A stretch of 6,859 bases of DNA from Bacteroidales bacterium UBA1215 (GTDB lineage: Bacteria > Bacteroidota > Bacteroidia > Bacteroidales > WCHB1-69). Below, piece after piece: positions 5,705 through 6,859 of this stretch (its first letter is position 1; each line of letters begins with the position of its first letter). The notes beneath the pieces were generated by a model. It worked only from the letters and a program-made list of their open reading frames with translations. It made no database searches and was not told the origin of the DNA. The stretch spans positions 1-6,859 of the forward strand of contig DBXJ01000067.1 of the NCBI GenBank assembly GCA_002309475.1, read 5' to 3'. The translations under genes and the position numbers were made by a program.

Positions 5705-6859
5705 TTATTCATCATCTGTTTCTGTAATTACTTTTACATCTACATGACTATATGTAAAATCAACTTTTTGATGATTCCATAAATAAATATTCACTTCAGC
5801 CCCTTGTGTGTTTTTGCCGATATAATACGTATTTTTCAGTTGAAAATGCTTGATTTTCTTTCCTTTTCCAGCAACCGGTTGTATGTCAATATTGCTATAA
5901 TAAATTTGCTGTCCGTCTTTTTTTAAACTTACCACTATCTGCGGATAAACATTTTTATTGCAAGTGGCCTCCATAGAAACAACCAGATGAAGAAAGTTCA
6001 CATTTTTTTCTAAAGTAAATTTATCACACACCGTGCCGAACTCATCATTGGGATGCAATGTTATCGACTTTGCAATACTTTGTCGCCATACACAGGCTGC
6101 ATTGCGAGAATATTCCTTCAACAAAAAGTCATGATTGCAAGTATATTCAAACAATGCTCGCATAGTAGATAATTCATGTTCCATTTGAGACAATAAGGTG
6201 TCATTTCGCACCATATTGCATTGCAAGGCATTGTCTATCTTATACAGCCTCCCCTTGGAGCATACATAATCCCCATGCAGATAATCTTCCATATCGCGAT
6301 TGTTGAGCATAAATGCCACTTGTTGTTTGGAAACAAATGCTGTTGACGTATCTAAACTATTCCCCAGCCAATGGCAATATGCATCTGTTTTATATGGATA
6401 ATTATTTTTTAAATAAGCATTGATAGTAGGAGTAATATCCAAATGTGAAACAACGGCATTCATTGTTTTGGGCAATTTCACCAAAGGTGAAAATATCACC
6501 AAGGGCACATGATATTTTTGTAAAGGATTGCTATTTCCTATAGGGACCATACGATGGTCGCCCACCAAAATAAAAATAGTATTTTCATAGTCCGGCCGTT
6601 GCCTATAGGCATTGATTAATTCTTTCAAACAATCGTCTGCATACAAGAAACTTGCAAATACATCTAAATTTCTTTTCACATTTTCTTTTTCCAAATCGGA
6701 TTTAAAATGTGTTGTTTGTATTTCATTCTTTACCAATTGACGATAATGTTCCATATCGGGCACTAAAAAGGGCTCATGCGTGCTCAATGTTTGATAAATA
6801 TCAACAAAGGGCTTTTTATCGTTTGCTTGTTTATGTTTCAATGCCAATTGATAGGTATC
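5705..6859 (-). CDS. LTA synthase/sulfatase-family envelope enzyme, C-terminal part (5'-truncated by window edge)
   Basis: The C-terminal 384 residues of an alkaline phosphatase-superfamily protein resembling LtaS-type phosphoglycerol transferases and sulfatases; the frame is open to the right edge and the TTG at 6847 is internal. In window numbering, TLSTHEPF contains His28, equivalent to the substrate-binding His of LtaS (LtaS His416). VGDHR contains Asp101-His102 (GAC at 6559-6557), matching the LtaS metal ligands Asp475-His476. YHVPLVIFSP and SHLDITPT follow, as in the family. The nucleophile Thr, the first metal Glu and any N-terminal membrane helices would lie outside the window. After about residue 175 comes a helical linker, then about 120 residues rich in beta strands (roughly 265-380), ending with NIYLWNHQKVDF and a polar tail. 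The latter looks like a C-terminal beta-sandwich accessory domain. Family members in Gram-negatives transfer phospho-alcohol groups or hydrolyse sulfate or phosphate esters in the periplasm; the substrate here is unknown. rlmN follows after 63 bases with its own promoter. Confidence 0.85.
   Translation of the reverse strand, partial: DTYQLALKHKQANDKKPFVDIYQTLSTHEPFLVPDMEHYRQLVKNEIQTTHFKSDLEKENVKRNLDVFASFLYADDCLKELINAYRQRPDYENTIFILVGDHRMVPIGNSNPLQKYHVPLVIFSPLVKLPKTMNAVVSHLDITPTINAYLKNNYPYKTDAYCHWLGNSLDTSTAFVSKQQVAFMLNNRDMEDYLHGDYVCSKGRLYKIDNALQCNMVRNDTLLSQMEHELSTMRALFEYTCNHDFLLKEYSRNAACVWRQSIAKSITLHPNDEFGTVCDKFTLEKNVNFLHLVVSMEATCNKNVYPQIVVSLKKDGQQIYYSNIDIQPVAGKGKKIKHFQLKNTYYIGKNTQGAEVNIYLWNHQKVDFTYSHVDVKVITETDDE

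Noticed and set aside
6476..6492. Perfect 7-bp hairpin TTTCACC-AAA-GGTGAAA in the sulfatase-like gene
   Set aside because: It is internal to coding sequence with no T-run after it on the transcribed strand; 7 bp with a 3-base loop is expected by chance in a window of this size.
6845..6847. TTG as the start of the sulfatase-like gene
   Set aside because: The reading frame stays open to the edge, and the family needs several hundred more N-terminal residues, including the nucleophile Thr.
2855..6859. High cysteine content of the exported proteins as a sign of a disulfide-rich system
   Set aside because: The cytoplasmic RlmN and UvrC here also have frequent cysteines, partly functional, so it is not specific to the envelope proteins.

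Overview
The window reads as ordinary chromosome from a low-GC member of the Bacteroidota, probably a Bacteroidales-like lineage. This rests on four things. A TAnnTTTG-type -7 promoter box (TATCTTTG) lies upstream of rlmN. No start codon has a clear Shine-Dalgarno sequence. The lipoprotein has a charged K-E-E patch just after its lipidated cysteine. The TPR protein ends in a GAC-D-x3-A / KYC pattern familiar from this phylum. No species call is possible.

Layout. Two genes run rightwards on the plus strand: the 3' part of prfA (peptide chain release factor 1, cut by the left edge) and a complete uvrC (excinuclease subunit C). They are packed so tightly that the GTG start of uvrC uses the last base of a second, tandem stop codon of prfA. 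About 30 bases into uvrC there is a perfect 11-bp hairpin followed by a T-rich tract, the most eye-catching non-coding signal here. uvrC ends facing a leftward block, with a 77-base convergent gap holding an A/T-armed inverted repeat. The leftward block, in transcription order, is: a 5'-truncated LTA-synthase/sulfatase-like envelope enzyme cut by the right edge; a 63-base gap with a promoter; rlmN (23S rRNA/tRNA adenine-C2 methyltransferase); an exported all-TPR protein starting 1 base after the rlmN stop; and a small lipoprotein starting 11 bases after the TPR gene.

How the genes work together. prfA and uvrC are housekeeping genes (translation termination and nucleotide excision repair) that appear to be co-transcribed without an obvious functional link. 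rlmN, the TPR gene and the lipoprotein gene look like one transcription unit: a ribosome-accuracy enzyme followed by two envelope proteins of unknown function. The sulfatase-like gene is probably a separate upstream unit, because a promoter sits between it and rlmN.

I see no mobile element, CRISPR array, tRNA or rRNA gene, phage gene or defence system. I do not think the window holds a novel multi-gene system. The items most worth a second look are the terminator-like hairpin inside the start of uvrC, the near-leaderless rlmN promoter, and the uncharacterised TPR/lipoprotein pair.
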